A stretch of DNA of 64,000 nt from Brevundimonas sp. G8 (GTDB lineage Bacteria > Pseudomonadota > Alphaproteobacteria > Caulobacterales > Caulobacteraceae). Of the stretch, positions 34,441 to 43,370 are shown in pieces. Location of the stretch: NCBI RefSeq assembly GCF_902506205.1, contig NZ_LR732816.1, forward strand, positions 3,112,993 through 3,176,992. Direction: 5' to 3'. Numbering within the stretch: the stretch's first letter is position 1; each line of letters opens with the position of its first letter. A program made the translations under genes and the position numbers. A model generated the notes under the pieces. It did not search any database, was not told the origin of the DNA, and saw only the letters and a program-made list of their open reading frames with translations.

Positions 34441-34920
34441 TCAAGGCTTGAAATAAGGATGTAAAACTTTGTCACCGGGCTTGGCATTGATCTCTGCCGC
34501 CCGCCCGGCGCGCAGTTCCAGCACGCCGTTGGCGGCGCCGTTCGAGGCAATGGGCGCCTCCGAGAAGGGCGTGGCGTGCGACGCGATTGAGACGATTCGC
34601 CCCTGAGGGTCGATATAGAGGATGTCCAGCGAACTGGGCGTGTTGCGCATCCAGAAGCTCTGCTCGCGCGGCGCCTCGCCCGGCCATTGGAACAGCATGC
34701 CGCGGTCATCCTCCAGCGGCGGACGGAACATCAGGCCGCGCTGCCGCTCGGGCTCCTCATCGGCGATCTCGACCCAGAACGGATGCTCGCCGGACGTGGT
34801 GACGATCGCCAGTTTCTGTAGCGGCTCGCCATTGGGGCCGAGCGGCGCCTTGGCGGCGCAACCGGCGACAGCGAGCATCAGCAAGCCCGCCATCAGAAAA
34901 CGTCTCGTCGCCTCGATCAT
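34441..34920 (-). CDS. DUF192 lipoprotein
   Basis: The lipobox (LLMLAVAGC) is followed by a DUF192 domain: [45 protein letters not shown] and a C-terminal GDKV. The 159-residue protein should be lipid-anchored in the periplasm. The domain has no established biochemical role. AGGAGAGG precedes the ATG. It starts 21 bases after the cold-shock gene, so the two are probably co-transcribed. Confidence 0.9.
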   Translation of the reverse strand: MIEATRRFLMAGLLMLAVAGCAAKAPLGPNGEPLQKLAIVTTSGEHPFWVEIADEEPERQRGLMFRPPLEDDRGMLFQWPGEAPREQSFWMRNTPSSLDILYIDPQGRIVSIASHATPFSEAPIASNGAANGVLELRAGRAAEINAKPGDKVLHPYFKP

Positions 34921-34941
34921 ACGCCTCTCCTGGGCGCCGGA

Positions 34942-35481
34942 TCAGTCGCCCGTTCTGATGTCCGCGACCACCAGGCCTTTCGGGCCATTGGCGAATCGCA
35001 CCCGCACCGCATCGCCTGGAATCAGATCTTCCAGGCCGCAGCGACGCAGGGTCTCGATATGGACGAAGATATCGCCAGGTTCGCGATCGCGCACGACGAA
35101 TCCGTAGCCCTTGGTGCGATTGAACCATTTGACCAGAGCCGTCTCCAGCTCTTCGTCGGTGTCGATGGCCGAACGAGGCGCGGTCGCAACGGCGGGGCGA
35201 CGCGCAACCTGGACCGCTTCGCCCTCCCCCAGATCGTGGATTTCGACCGTCTGCCAGCCCTTCGAGCGTTTGACACAGTCGCAGGTAATGGGCGCGCCCT
35301 CATCTGCGGCGTCGCGGCCAAGGTCGCGCAGGCTGCTGATGTGCAGCAGAACGTCTCGCATTTCCGTCAGGGCGGGATCGTCCGGGACGATGAAGCCATA
35401 GCCCTTCACCGCATCGAACCACTTCACGCGCCCAGTGACGCGAACGGTCTGCACCGTCTCCGTCTCGCTATATTCAGACAC
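34942..35481 (-). CDS. Double cold-shock-domain protein (CspC/CspD type)
   Basis: Two cold-shock domains lie in one chain of 179 residues. The first begins [19 protein letters not shown]; the second is [18 protein letters not shown] with DIFVHIETL. The aromatic RNA-binding motifs are intact in the second domain, and the first is looser (DVLLHISSL). Such two-domain proteins are a Caulobacter speciality, active in stationary phase or cold as RNA chaperones. The start is GTG at 35481 with GGGGGTA upstream. Confidence 0.92.
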   Translation of the reverse strand: MSEYSETETVQTVRVTGRVKWFDAVKGYGFIVPDDPALTEMRDVLLHISSLRDLGRDAADEGAPITCDCVKRSKGWQTVEIHDLGEGEAVQVARRPAVATAPRSAIDTDEELETALVKWFNRTKGYGFVVRDREPGDIFVHIETLRRCGLEDLIPGDAVRVRFANGPKGLVVADIRTGD

Positions 35482-35704
35482 TTATAAGTACCCCCGCCCG
35501 CGCCTCCAGCGGACTCCACTTATGTTTAACACTGTTCCGCGAAAGTTTGAAAAGCGGAAAATGCACGCTTGGGGTGAAGGTTGCGTCTCTGGGGAATGAC
35601 GATGCAGGCGCGCCACAATGAATGACGGCCGCTGTGCATCGTCTGAAATATAAGGTGTTTCCGTTGCCAAGGAGCCTTGTGGCTCGACCGGCGAACTGCC
35701 CGCG
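35482..35704. other. Intergenic region between cold-shock gene and tRNA-Glu
   Basis: About 220 bases, with a T/A-rich part near 35515-35570 that could form a long 5' leader for the cold-shock mRNA. No gene or clear motif is seen. Confidence 0.4.
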
Positions 35705-35779
35705 TGGCAGTCCCTAGGGGAGTCGAACCCCTCTTTTCAGGTTGAAAACCTGACGTCCTAACCGATAGACGAAGGGACC
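35705..35779 (-). tRNA. tRNA-Glu (anticodon TTC)
   Basis: The minus strand has acceptor GGTCCCT/AGGGACT (one G-T pair), D arm with GGTTAGGAC, anticodon stem TCAGG/CCTGA with loop TTTTCAA, T arm AGGGG-TTCGACT-CCCCT, discriminator G and encoded CCA. The anticodon TTC is glutamate. Confidence 0.95.
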
Positions 35780-35855
35780 GCTGCGCGGGAGAGCCGGCGA
35801 TATAGCCGCGCCCTCGGGACGGTGCAAGCGTGGATTTCGAGTTTTTTGGACGTCG

Positions 35856-37667
35856 TCAGATCATCCGGGGATCGGCGACATCCTCGATCTCGAACTGCAC
35901 GCCCTTGCGGCCGTTCCAGTCGTCGGCCTTCAGGCGTCCGACGACGCTCAGCCCGCCCTGCCCCGACAGCAAGGCCTGGCCCGACAGCAGATCGGCGCAG
36001 CGCCAGGCGATGGCCTTCACCGACGTGCCATCCGCGCCGACCAGGCGACAACGCACATGACCGCCGTTCATCGCTACAGGCTCGCGCGCCTGAATGCCGG
36101 TCAGGGCAAAGCTTGGCTCGGGATTGGCGGGACCGAAGGGCGCCAACTGCTCGAACGATTCGAACAGGTCGCGCGTCGCCGCGCCGGGATCGATCAAAGC
36201 GTCGATCTCCAGCACGTCCTGCGCCACAGCCTCGACTCGTTCGGAGGCCAGCCGCTCGTTCAGAAAGGCCTTAAGTTCTGCGACTCGCGCGCTGTCCATC
36301 GTCAAACCGGCGGCCATGGCGTGCCCGCCCCCCGCCATCAGGATGCCGCTCTCCCAAGCCGCCTGGATCGCGCGGCCCAGGTTCATGCCGGGCTGGGATC
36401 GTCCCGAGCCCTTGCCCAGACCCGTCACCGGATCGACGCCGATGACGATGACCGGCTTGCGCCAGCGTTCGCGCAGGCGACCGGCGACGATGCCGACGAC
36501 GCCGGGGTGCCAGTCCTCGCCCGCGACCACGACGACTGCGGTGTCGTCGGCATGGGCGCCGGTCGCCTCAACGCTGCGGACGGCGGCGTCCGTCACCGCC
36601 CGTTCGACATCGCGTCGAGACAGGTTCAGCGCGTCCAGTTCGATCGCCAGCGCCTCGGCTTCGGCTGGGTCATCGGTGGACAGCAGCCGCGCGCCCAAGT
36701 CCGAACGCCCGATGCGACCGCCGGCGTTGATACGGGGCCCTAGAATGAAGCCGGCGTGATTGCTCTTTGCCGGCCCCGGCTCCGCCCCTGCCGCCGCCAG
36801 CAGGGCGCGCAGCCCTGGATTTCGCCAGTCACTCATGACCTTCAGCCCTAGCCCCGTCAGAGCGCGGTTGAAGCCGGTCAGGCCCGTGACGTCGCAAATG
36901 GCCCCCAGCGCCGCCAAATCCAGCCATTGGCGAATATCTGGTTCCGGCCGGTCGGTGAACAGGCCCCGTCGCCGTCCCTCGCGGTTCAGGGCGGCCAAAA
37001 GCACGAACACCACCCCCGCCGCCGCCAGATTGCCCTGACCGGAGTTGCAACCCGGCCGATTCGGATTGACGACCGCCAGCGCCGTCGGCGGCTCACTGCG
37101 CATCAAATGGTGATCGATGACAACGACATTCAGGGCGATGGCCGCGGCATGGGCGAGCGCCTCGTTCGCCGCAGCCCCGCAGTCCACGGTGATGACCAAG
37201 TCCGCACCCGAGGCCTTTAGCGTGTCGAAGGCCTTGGCGCTGGGGCCATAGCCTTCGGTCAGTCGGTCGGGCACGTAGATCGACAGCTCATGGCCCATCG
37301 CCCGGAACCAGCGCACCAGAAGCGCCGCGCTCGACGCCCCGTCCACGTCATAGTCGGCGAAGACGTGGATGTTGGCCTTGGCCTGCAGAGCGTTCAGGAT
37401 CGCATCGGCCGCCGCATCCATGTCCATGAAGCTGGACGGATCGGGAAACAGGGCGCGCAGGGTCGGGGTCAGGAAATCGGCCCCCTGATCCGCCGATACG
37501 CCGCGCGACGCCAGCGCGCGGGCCAGGAGCTCGTCCAGCCCGAGGCCCTGCATGTGGGCGCGGGTCGTCGCCGCATCCGCAGGTCGCTGACGCCAGGCGC
37601 GCCCTGAGAGAGACCGGGTCACGCCCAGGAATGCGTTCAGTGTCTTTGCGCCGCCGTCATCCGCCAT
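35856..37667 (-). CDS. recJ: Single-stranded-DNA exonuclease RecJ
   Basis: This 603-residue DHH-family phosphoesterase has the metal motifs VFADYDVDGASSAALL, LVITVDCGAAA and VVVIDHHLM, the DHHA1 part with GRSQPGMNLGRAI and GGGHAMAAGLTM, and a C-terminal OB-fold. RecJ degrades 5' single-stranded DNA in recombination and mismatch repair. The length is normal. A small lipoprotein gene lies 39 bases upstream on the same strand. Confidence 0.95.
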   Translation of the reverse strand: MADDGGAKTLNAFLGVTRSLSGRAWRQRPADAATTRAHMQGLGLDELLARALASRGVSADQGADFLTPTLRALFPDPSSFMDMDAAADAILNALQAKANIHVFADYDVDGASSAALLVRWFRAMGHELSIYVPDRLTEGYGPSAKAFDTLKASGADLVITVDCGAAANEALAHAAAIALNVVVIDHHLMRSEPPTALAVVNPNRPGCNSGQGNLAAAGVVFVLLAALNREGRRRGLFTDRPEPDIRQWLDLAALGAICDVTGLTGFNRALTGLGLKVMSDWRNPGLRALLAAAGAEPGPAKSNHAGFILGPRINAGGRIGRSDLGARLLSTDDPAEAEALAIELDALNLSRRDVERAVTDAAVRSVEATGAHADDTAVVVVAGEDWHPGVVGIVAGRLRERWRKPVIVIGVDPVTGLGKGSGRSQPGMNLGRAIQAAWESGILMAGGGHAMAAGLTMDSARVAELKAFLNERLASERVEAVAQDVLEIDALIDPGAATRDLFESFEQLAPFGPANPEPSFALTGIQAREPVAMNGGHVRCRLVGADGTSVKAIAWRCADLLSGQALLSGQGGLSVVGRLKADDWNGRKGVQFEIEDVADPRMI

Positions 37668-37706
37668 CAGCGCATCATCGCGGGATTCTGCATCCCCGGC
37701 GACCGG

Positions 37707-38156
37707 TCATTGCGTCGGGCGGCGGTCGAGCGGCGGCGGCGCCTTGGCGCGGTCGCGCAGGCTTTGGGCGAAGGCTTCGATGTCCGCCTGGGTGCGGGCG
37801 GCGTCGGGCGAGACCGGCACGGATCGGACCGCCGCCGCCGTCTCGGCGGCGAGGCCCTCAGGATCGGTCAGGGTCCAGTCGATCCGCGCGATCTCGCTGT
37901 TCAGCGTCGTGCTGTCGTTTTGCAGACGCTGAGTATTGGCCGCGACCTGGGCGACGGGCGGCAGGTCGGTGGGCGCGGCCGGGAAATCCTCCCAGCGGGG
38001 ATAGTGGCGATTGGCGTCGACCAGTTCCTGAACACGCGGCGCCAGCGGCGAGACGGGCTCGGTCTTGGACGCAGAACCGCCGATGCAGCCGGCCAACGGC
38101 GCTGCGATCGCGACTGCGGCGATCAGGATCATCTTTTTCGAGAGCGACGCGTTCAT
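37707..38156 (-). CDS. Hypothetical lipoprotein
   Basis: This 149-residue protein has a signal peptide and lipobox (AAPLAGC), then a proline-rich globular part with RVQELVDANRHYPRWEDFPAAP and a helical end (DIEAFAQSLRDRAK). I do not recognise a named family; similar proteins seem restricted to Caulobacterales. It may be co-transcribed with recJ downstream. It is divergent from phaC. Confidence 0.8.
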   Translation of the reverse strand: MNASLSKKMILIAAVAIAAPLAGCIGGSASKTEPVSPLAPRVQELVDANRHYPRWEDFPAAPTDLPPVAQVAANTQRLQNDSTTLNSEIARIDWTLTDPEGLAAETAAAVRSVPVSPDAARTQADIEAFAQSLRDRAKAPPPLDRRPTQ

Positions 38157-38240
38157 TTCCTGGCTGGTCTTATGCCATCATCGCCACGCGCGGAAGGGCG
38201 GATGAACCGGCCTCTGTTGCAGGAAGCGCGAAGGACGATC

Positions 38241-40181
38241 ATGGCCAAGCTCCCAAAGACGCCGACAGACGCCGCCGAACGCCCGGCGCGCAAGGCCGGA
38301 CGCCCCACTTCCGCCAAGCCCCGCCCGCCGCGCCCGTCCAAGCCGAAATCGGCCGAAGCGCAGGATGTGCCGCCTGAAACCGTCGCCGAGGGCGCGCCTG
38401 AACCGGCATTCCCCGGCGCCGCACAGGCCGAACTGATCGAAACCTTGTCGATGAATCTGGCCAAGGCGGCCATGATGGCCCAGAGCGCGATTGCAGAAGC
38501 CGCCCTGACACAGGCGGACCGCCCCGCCGCCCTGTCGGCCGATCCGTTCAACGTCGCGCCTGCCATGACGTCGGTGATGACCAGCCTGGCGGCCCAGCCC
38601 GACAAGATGATGCAGGCGCAGGCCGACTTGTTCGGCCGCTATATGCAGCTCTGGTCCTCGACCGCCCGACAGGCGGCGGGCGAGGCGCCCGATCCGGCCC
38701 CCGTCGACAAGCGGTTCAAGGACCCGGCTTGGTCCGAAAATCCCATGTTCGACATGATGCGGCGGTCCTATCTGCTGACGTCGGACTGGATGAACGGCCT
38801 GATCGCGGGGGTGGAGGATGTCGATCCGACGCTGAAACGCCGCGCCCAGTTCTTCACCCGCCTGCTGACCGACGCCTTCTCGCCGTCAAACTTCCTGGCG
38901 TCGAACCCCGTCGCGCTGAAGGCCCTGGCGGAAACCAGCGGCGAATCACTGGTTAAGGGGATGCAGAACTTCGCCGCCGATCTGGAACGCGGCGGCGGGT
39001 CGCTTCGCATTAGCCAGGCCGACTACGGCAAGTTCGTCGTCGGCGAGAACGTCGCCACCGCGCCGGGCCAGGTCGTCTGGCGCGACGAGCTGTTCGAACT
39101 GATCCAGTATGCAGCGACGACCGAGACCCAGCACGAGATCCCGCTGCTGATCTTCCCGCCGTGGATCAACAAATTCTACATCATGGACCTCCAGCCGGCG
39201 AACTCGCTGATCCGCTGGCTATCGGCCCAGGGCTTTACTGTATTCGTCTGTTCCTGGGTCAACCCGGCCAAGGACAAGGCCGGTTTCGGCTTCGACCAGT
39301 ATCTGGAAAAAGGCATCTATCACGCCGTCGAAAAGACGCTGGAACAGGCTGGCACGAAGCAGCTGAACGCCGTCGGCTATTGCATCGGCGGAACCCTGCT
39401 GGGGGCCGGTCTGGCGCATATGGCGGCCAAGAACGACAATCGGATCGCCGCCGCGACCTTCTTCGCCGCCCAACACGACTTTGCAGAGGCGGGCGACCTG
39501 CTGCTGTTCACAGACGAGCACTGGATCGCCGAGATCGAGCGTCAGATGGATGCGGCCGGCGGCGTCCTGCCCGGCGCAGCCATGGCCGAAACCTTCAACG
39601 CCTTGCGCTCAAACGACCTGATCTGGTCCTTCTTCATCAGCAACTATCTACTGGGCAAGGATCCACCGGCCTTCGACCTGCTGTTCTGGAACGCCGACCA
39701 GACACGGATGCCCAAGACGCTGCATCTGGACTATCTGCGCCAGATGTACGGGGCCAACGCCCTGGCCCAGGGCGGCTTCCAGATCGGCGGGCTGACGGCG
39801 GACCTGTCGAAGGTGTCGATACCGCTTTATTTCCAGGCCAGCCGCGACGATCACATCGCGCCGATGAATTCGGTCTATCGCTCGGCCAAGCTGTTCGGCG
39901 GCGAGGACGTCACCTTCACCCTGGCGGGGTCGGGCCACATCGCCGGCGTGATCAACGCTCCGGCGGCGAAGAAATACCAGCACTGGATCAATGCGGCCCT
40001 GCCCGCGACCCTGGCCGAATGGCAGGCCGACGCGGTAGAGCATCCCGGCAGCTGGTGGGACCATTGGGCGGCATGGCTGGGCGACCGCGCCGGGCCTCAG
40101 ATCCCCGCCCGTGATCCTGAAAAGGGGCCGCTCAAGCCCCTCGAGCCGGCCCCCGGCAGCTATGTGAAAGTGAAGTCTTGA
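38241..40181 (+). CDS. phaC: Class I poly(3-hydroxyalkanoate) synthase
   Basis: This protein of about 646 residues has a basic, proline-rich N-terminal extension (about 60 residues), the PhaC N-terminal domain, and an alpha/beta core. The lipase-like box is GYCIGGTLLG with catalytic Cys about residue 381, and the catalytic His is in GSGHIAGVINAP (about 566). It polymerises (R)-3-hydroxyacyl-CoA into storage granules. The ATG at 38241 has AAGGA 5 bases upstream; longer starts are unlikely. The next gene starts inside its stop codon. Confidence 0.95.
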   Translation: MAKLPKTPTDAAERPARKAGRPTSAKPRPPRPSKPKSAEAQDVPPETVAEGAPEPAFPGAAQAELIETLSMNLAKAAMMAQSAIAEAALTQADRPAALSADPFNVAPAMTSVMTSLAAQPDKMMQAQADLFGRYMQLWSSTARQAAGEAPDPAPVDKRFKDPAWSENPMFDMMRRSYLLTSDWMNGLIAGVEDVDPTLKRRAQFFTRLLTDAFSPSNFLASNPVALKALAETSGESLVKGMQNFAADLERGGGSLRISQADYGKFVVGENVATAPGQVVWRDELFELIQYAATTETQHEIPLLIFPPWINKFYIMDLQPANSLIRWLSAQGFTVFVCSWVNPAKDKAGFGFDQYLEKGIYHAVEKTLEQAGTKQLNAVGYCIGGTLLGAGLAHMAAKNDNRIAAATFFAAQHDFAEAGDLLLFTDEHWIAEIERQMDAAGGVLPGAAMAETFNALRSNDLIWSFFISNYLLGKDPPAFDLLFWNADQTRMPKTLHLDYLRQMYGANALAQGGFQIGGLTADLSKVSIPLYFQASRDDHIAPMNSVYRSAKLFGGEDVTFTLAGSGHIAGVINAPAAKKYQHWINAALPATLAEWQADAVEHPGSWWDHWAAWLGDRAGPQIPARDPEKGPLKPLEPAPGSYVKVKS

Positions 40182-40555
40182 ACCGTATCGAACCCAACGC
40201 CCTGCTCGCGATCAGCACGGGGGTAGCGCTGATCCTGTTGATCATGACGGCCAGCGTCTTCGGGGAGCCGGGCAATACGGTGAAATACGTCATCTCGGCC
40301 GTCATCTGCGCAGCCGCCTTCGTGCTGCTGAACGGACGCATGGCCCGGATGATGAAGCGCCCGACGGTTCAGCCGATGATCCATCCGAACGCGCCAGGCA
40401 CGGCGGTCTGGGCCGGCCTGTTCCCTCTGATCGTCATCGCCATGGCCTGCGCGCCGGTTTTCTTCGCAGGTCATGACTACGGACTGCTGGTCATCATCGC
40501 CGCGGTCATCTTCGGCCTAACCGTAGATTCCGCCGTCAGGGCGCGCCGGAACTAG
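40178..40555 (+). CDS. Small membrane protein, hypothetical
   Basis: This 125-residue protein has about four hydrophobic helices (NALLAISTGVALILLIMTA, VKYVISAVICAAAFVLL, AVWAGLFPLIVIAMA, LLVIIAAVIFGLTV). No family is recognised. The TTG start overlaps the phaC stop (TTGA), so it is translationally coupled to the PHA synthase; a functional link to PHA is only suggested by this. Confidence 0.72.
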   Translation: MNRIEPNALLAISTGVALILLIMTASVFGEPGNTVKYVISAVICAAAFVLLNGRMARMMKRPTVQPMIHPNAPGTAVWAGLFPLIVIAMACAPVFFAGHDYGLLVIIAAVIFGLTVDSAVRARRN

Positions 40556-41064
40556 GCCGCGACGAACTTCAGCGCCACGCCGTTGTTGCAGTAGCGCAGG
40601 CCGGTCGGACGCGGGCCGTCGTCGAACACATGGCCCTGGTGCGCTAGGCAGCGGGCGCAGTGATATTCCGTGCGTGGGATGCCGATGGCCAGATCGCCCT
40701 TTCGGCCGATATTGGCGGCGATCACGTCATAGAAGCTGGGCCAGCCTGTGTGGGAATCGAACTTCCACTGCGACCGGAACAGCGGCAGGTCGCAGCCCTT
40801 GCAGATGAAGCTTCCGCGCCCGTGCTGGTCGTTCAACGGACTCGAATAGGGCCGCTCCGTCCCCTCGTGCCGCATGACGCGCCACGAGGCGTCGCCGAGC
40901 CGCCGTCGCCAGTCGGCATCCGACACGCGGCGATAGGGCGAGGTTGCATATTGCCCCTCCCCCGCCTCGGAGGTTTCGGGAGAACAGGCGGACAGGGCGA
41001 GCGCGCCGGCGCTCATCAGAAGGCCCCGGCGATGCACGATCAGGGACTGGGTCATGCCCTTCAT
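40552..41064 (-). CDS. msrB: Peptide-methionine (R)-S-oxide reductase MsrB, exported form
   Basis: The MsrB domain carries both zinc pairs (CKGC, CARC), the SHTGWPSF and GHVFDDGP motifs and the catalytic Cys in GLRYCNNGVALKF. The N-terminus has RRGLLMSAGALALSACS, a signal with lipobox, so this copy should reduce methionine-R-sulfoxide in periplasmic proteins. It is convergent with the phaC-linked membrane protein gene and overlaps it by 4 bases. Confidence 0.92.
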   Translation of the reverse strand: MKGMTQSLIVHRRGLLMSAGALALSACSPETSEAGEGQYATSPYRRVSDADWRRRLGDASWRVMRHEGTERPYSSPLNDQHGRGSFICKGCDLPLFRSQWKFDSHTGWPSFYDVIAANIGRKGDLAIGIPRTEYHCARCLAHQGHVFDDGPRPTGLRYCNNGVALKFVAA

Positions 41065-41095
41065 ACGAAGGGCATGGCGAAATGGTTTCAGCCGT

Positions 41096-42031
41096 TCAGA
41101 TCAGGCCGGTCGTCTCGTCCAGTTCCAGCATGATGTTCAGGTTCTGCACCGCCGCGCCTGACGCGCCCTTGCCCAGGTTGTCGAGCAGAGCCACCAAGCG
41201 CGCCTGCTCGCCATTGCGGTCGCCGAAAACGTGCAGACGCAGGCGGTTGGTGCCGTTCAGACCCTCGGGCTCCAGTCCCGACACGGCCTCGGTTTCTTCC
41301 AGATCCGCGACCTCGACGAAGCGTTGTCCTTCATAGGCCTCGACTAGTGCGCCATGCAGTCGTTCGACGGATGGCGTTTCCGGCAAGGCGGCCAGATGCA
41401 ACGGAACCTCGACCAACATGCCCTGACGATAGTTTCCAACCGCCGGAGCGAACAGCACGTCGCGTGTCAGCCCCGTGTGTTTCGTCATCTCCGGCACATG
41501 TTTGTGCTTCAACGATAGGCCATAGGCGCGATAGGCGGTCGCCGCCTCAGGCGCCTCGAACTCGGCGATCATCGCCTTGCCGCCTCCGGAATAACCCGAC
41601 ACCGCATTGACCGTGACCGGATAGGTCGCCGGAACCAACCCTGCCTTCACCAGCGGCCGCATCAGCCCGATGAAGCCGGTGGGATAGCAGCCGGGGTTCG
41701 AAACGAACGACGACCGCGCGATCAGATCACGCTGACCTGCGTCCATCTCGGGGAAGCCATAGGCCCAGCCTGGCGCGACCCGATAGGCGGTCGAGGCGTC
41801 GATCACCTTGACCGATGGGTTCTCGATCATGGCCACGGCCTCGCGCGCCGCATCGTCGGGCAGGCACAGGATCACGGCGTCGGCGTCGTTCAGTGCCGCG
41901 CGCCGCGCATCCACATCGCGACGACGATCGCCCAGCAGGACCAGTTGAAGATCAGAGCGCGCCTCCAGCCGCTCGCGGATTTCAAGCCCCGTGGTGCCGG
42001 CCTCGCCGTCGATGAAGATGGTGTGGGTCAT
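41096..42031 (-). CDS. argC: N-acetyl-gamma-glutamyl-phosphate reductase (type 2 ArgC)
   Basis: This 311-residue enzyme starts MTHTIFIDGEAGTTGLEI and has the active-site Cys in FVSNPGCYPTGFIGL. The start and length match the short, type 2 ArgC of alphaproteobacteria. It makes N-acetylglutamate semialdehyde in arginine synthesis. It lies downstream of rplM-rpsI, after their terminator. Confidence 0.95.
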   Translation of the reverse strand: MTHTIFIDGEAGTTGLEIRERLEARSDLQLVLLGDRRRDVDARRAALNDADAVILCLPDDAAREAVAMIENPSVKVIDASTAYRVAPGWAYGFPEMDAGQRDLIARSSFVSNPGCYPTGFIGLMRPLVKAGLVPATYPVTVNAVSGYSGGGKAMIAEFEAPEAATAYRAYGLSLKHKHVPEMTKHTGLTRDVLFAPAVGNYRQGMLVEVPLHLAALPETPSVERLHGALVEAYEGQRFVEVADLEETEAVSGLEPEGLNGTNRLRLHVFGDRNGEQARLVALLDNLGKGASGAAVQNLNIMLELDETTGLI

Positions 42032-42073
42032 AGGCTGCTCCTGACCGTCCTCCCTTGCGGGAGAAGATAGACA

Positions 42074-42110
42074 AGAAAAAGGGCGCTCCGGGTCTCCCCG
42101 AAGCGCCCCA
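42074..42110 (-). terminator. Rho-independent terminator of rplM-rpsI
   Basis: On the minus strand GGGGCGCTTCGGG and CCCGGAGCGCCC form a stem around a short loop, followed directly by TTTTTCTTGT. It lies 23 bases after the rpsI stop. Confidence 0.85.
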
Positions 42111-42132
42111 AATCCAAACCGCGTGAACGCGA

Positions 42133-42627
42133 TTAGCGCTTCGAGAACTGGAAGCTCCGGCGAGCCTTGGCGCGGCCGTACTTCTTGCGCTCGACGACGC
42201 GGCTGTCGCGGGTCAGGAAGCCATGCGGCTTCAAGACCTTGCGCAGTTCCGGTTCGAAGTGCGTCAGGGCGTGCGACAGGCCGTGGCGGATGGCTCCGGC
42301 TTGACCCGAGAGGCCCGAACCTTCGACGGTGCAGATCACGTCATATTGGGTGGCGCGGTCCGAAACGGTCAGCGGCTGGGCGATCATCATGCGCAGCACG
42401 GGACGAGCGAAATACTGCTCCTGGTCCTTGCCGTTGACGGTGATCTTGCCGGTGCCCGGCTTGACCCAAACGCGCGCGATGGCGTTCTTGCGCTTGCCGG
42501 TCGAATAGGCGCGGCCTTGGGCGTCCAGCTTCTGGACATAGACGGGGGCGTCGTTCTCGACCGAAGAGCTCAGGCCCTTCAGGGCGTCGAAGCCGGTGGC
42601 GGCGGTGTCTTGCGTCGCGTCAGTCAT
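42133..42627 (-). CDS. rpsI: 30S ribosomal protein S9
   Basis: This S9 protein has [34 protein letters not shown] and the basic end [26 protein letters not shown] tail reaching P-site tRNA. It has an acidic N-terminal extension of about 35 residues, as in other alphaproteobacteria. It follows rplM by 2 bases in the usual operon. Confidence 0.97.
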   Translation of the reverse strand: MTDATQDTAATGFDALKGLSSSVENDAPVYVQKLDAQGRAYSTGKRKNAIARVWVKPGTGKITVNGKDQEQYFARPVLRMMIAQPLTVSDRATQYDVICTVEGSGLSGQAGAIRHGLSHALTHFEPELRKVLKPHGFLTRDSRVVERKKYGRAKARRSFQFSKR

Positions 42628-42629
42628 GC

Positions 42630-43106
42630 TCAGGCGCTCCGGGTGTTCTTGGGCGACGCCGACGCGAAGTCGATCGTTTCCGGTTGCTGGGCTTCGTGTT
42701 CGTGTGCGCCGCCGGCGAACAGGCGCAGGTGCGTCATCTGCTTGCGGGCCAGGGGGCTTTCCTTCGGCAGCATGCGCTCAACGGCCTTCTCAAGCACGCG
42801 CTCGGGGAAGCGACCGCCCAGAACCTTCTCGGGGGTCGTCGACTTGACGCCGCCCGGGTGGCCGGTATGGCGATAGTAGACCTTATCGGTCGACTTCTTG
42901 CCGGTGAACACGACCTTGTCGACGTTGGTGACGACGACGTAGTCGCCGCAATCAACGTGCGGGGTGTAGTCGCCACGGTGCTTGCCGCGCAGACGGTTGG
43001 CGATGAAGGTCGCGAGACGGCCCACCACGACGCCTTCGGCGTCGATGTGGATCCACTTCTTCTCGACCTCGGCCGGCTTCAACGAAGCCGTAGTGCTCTT
43101 CAGCAT
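42630..43106 (-). CDS. rplM: 50S ribosomal protein L13
   Basis: This protein of about 158 residues contains [45 protein letters not shown] and [17 protein letters not shown], the L13 signature set. The ATG at 43106 gives the family start ([18 protein letters not shown]). It is first in the rplM-rpsI operon; an A/T-rich promoter region lies upstream (43200-43265). Confidence 0.97.
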   Translation of the reverse strand: MLKSTTASLKPAEVEKKWIHIDAEGVVVGRLATFIANRLRGKHRGDYTPHVDCGDYVVVTNVDKVVFTGKKSTDKVYYRHTGHPGGVKSTTPEKVLGGRFPERVLEKAVERMLPKESPLARKQMTHLRLFAGGAHEHEAQQPETIDFASASPKNTRSA

Positions 43107-43288
43107 TGAGAGGGTTCCTGGAGACGAAAATCGGGTCCGGCCCCTGAAGGAACCGAATGAAGGCGCGCTGATACAGGAGACGATTGGTCGCGTCAACGCG
43201 TTCGAATACGTCATAATCAACACAAGATACTGATTTCATTCATTATTATAAATACGGTATTAAAATACCCGATGCATTTTGGCTTTCG

Positions 43289-43310
43289 GCGTTACGAAAT
43301 AACGCCTTTC
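43289..43310. terminator. Hairpin in the rplM-phoX divergent gap
   Basis: GGCGTTA and TAACGCC form a 7-base-pair stem with a CGAAA loop, followed by TTTCG on the + strand. It is about 60 bases before the phoX start and could be a leader structure or operator. Confidence 0.3.
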
Positions 43311-43370
43311 GTCATCAAACCATGACCTTTCCGGGCCATCCGAGGGCCGATCTTCTGTCGGAGCCCTCTC

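Noticed and set aside
43300..43340. PhoB box before phoX (CGTCAT ... CCATGAC)
   Set aside because: The two halves are not direct 7-base repeats with the right spacing.
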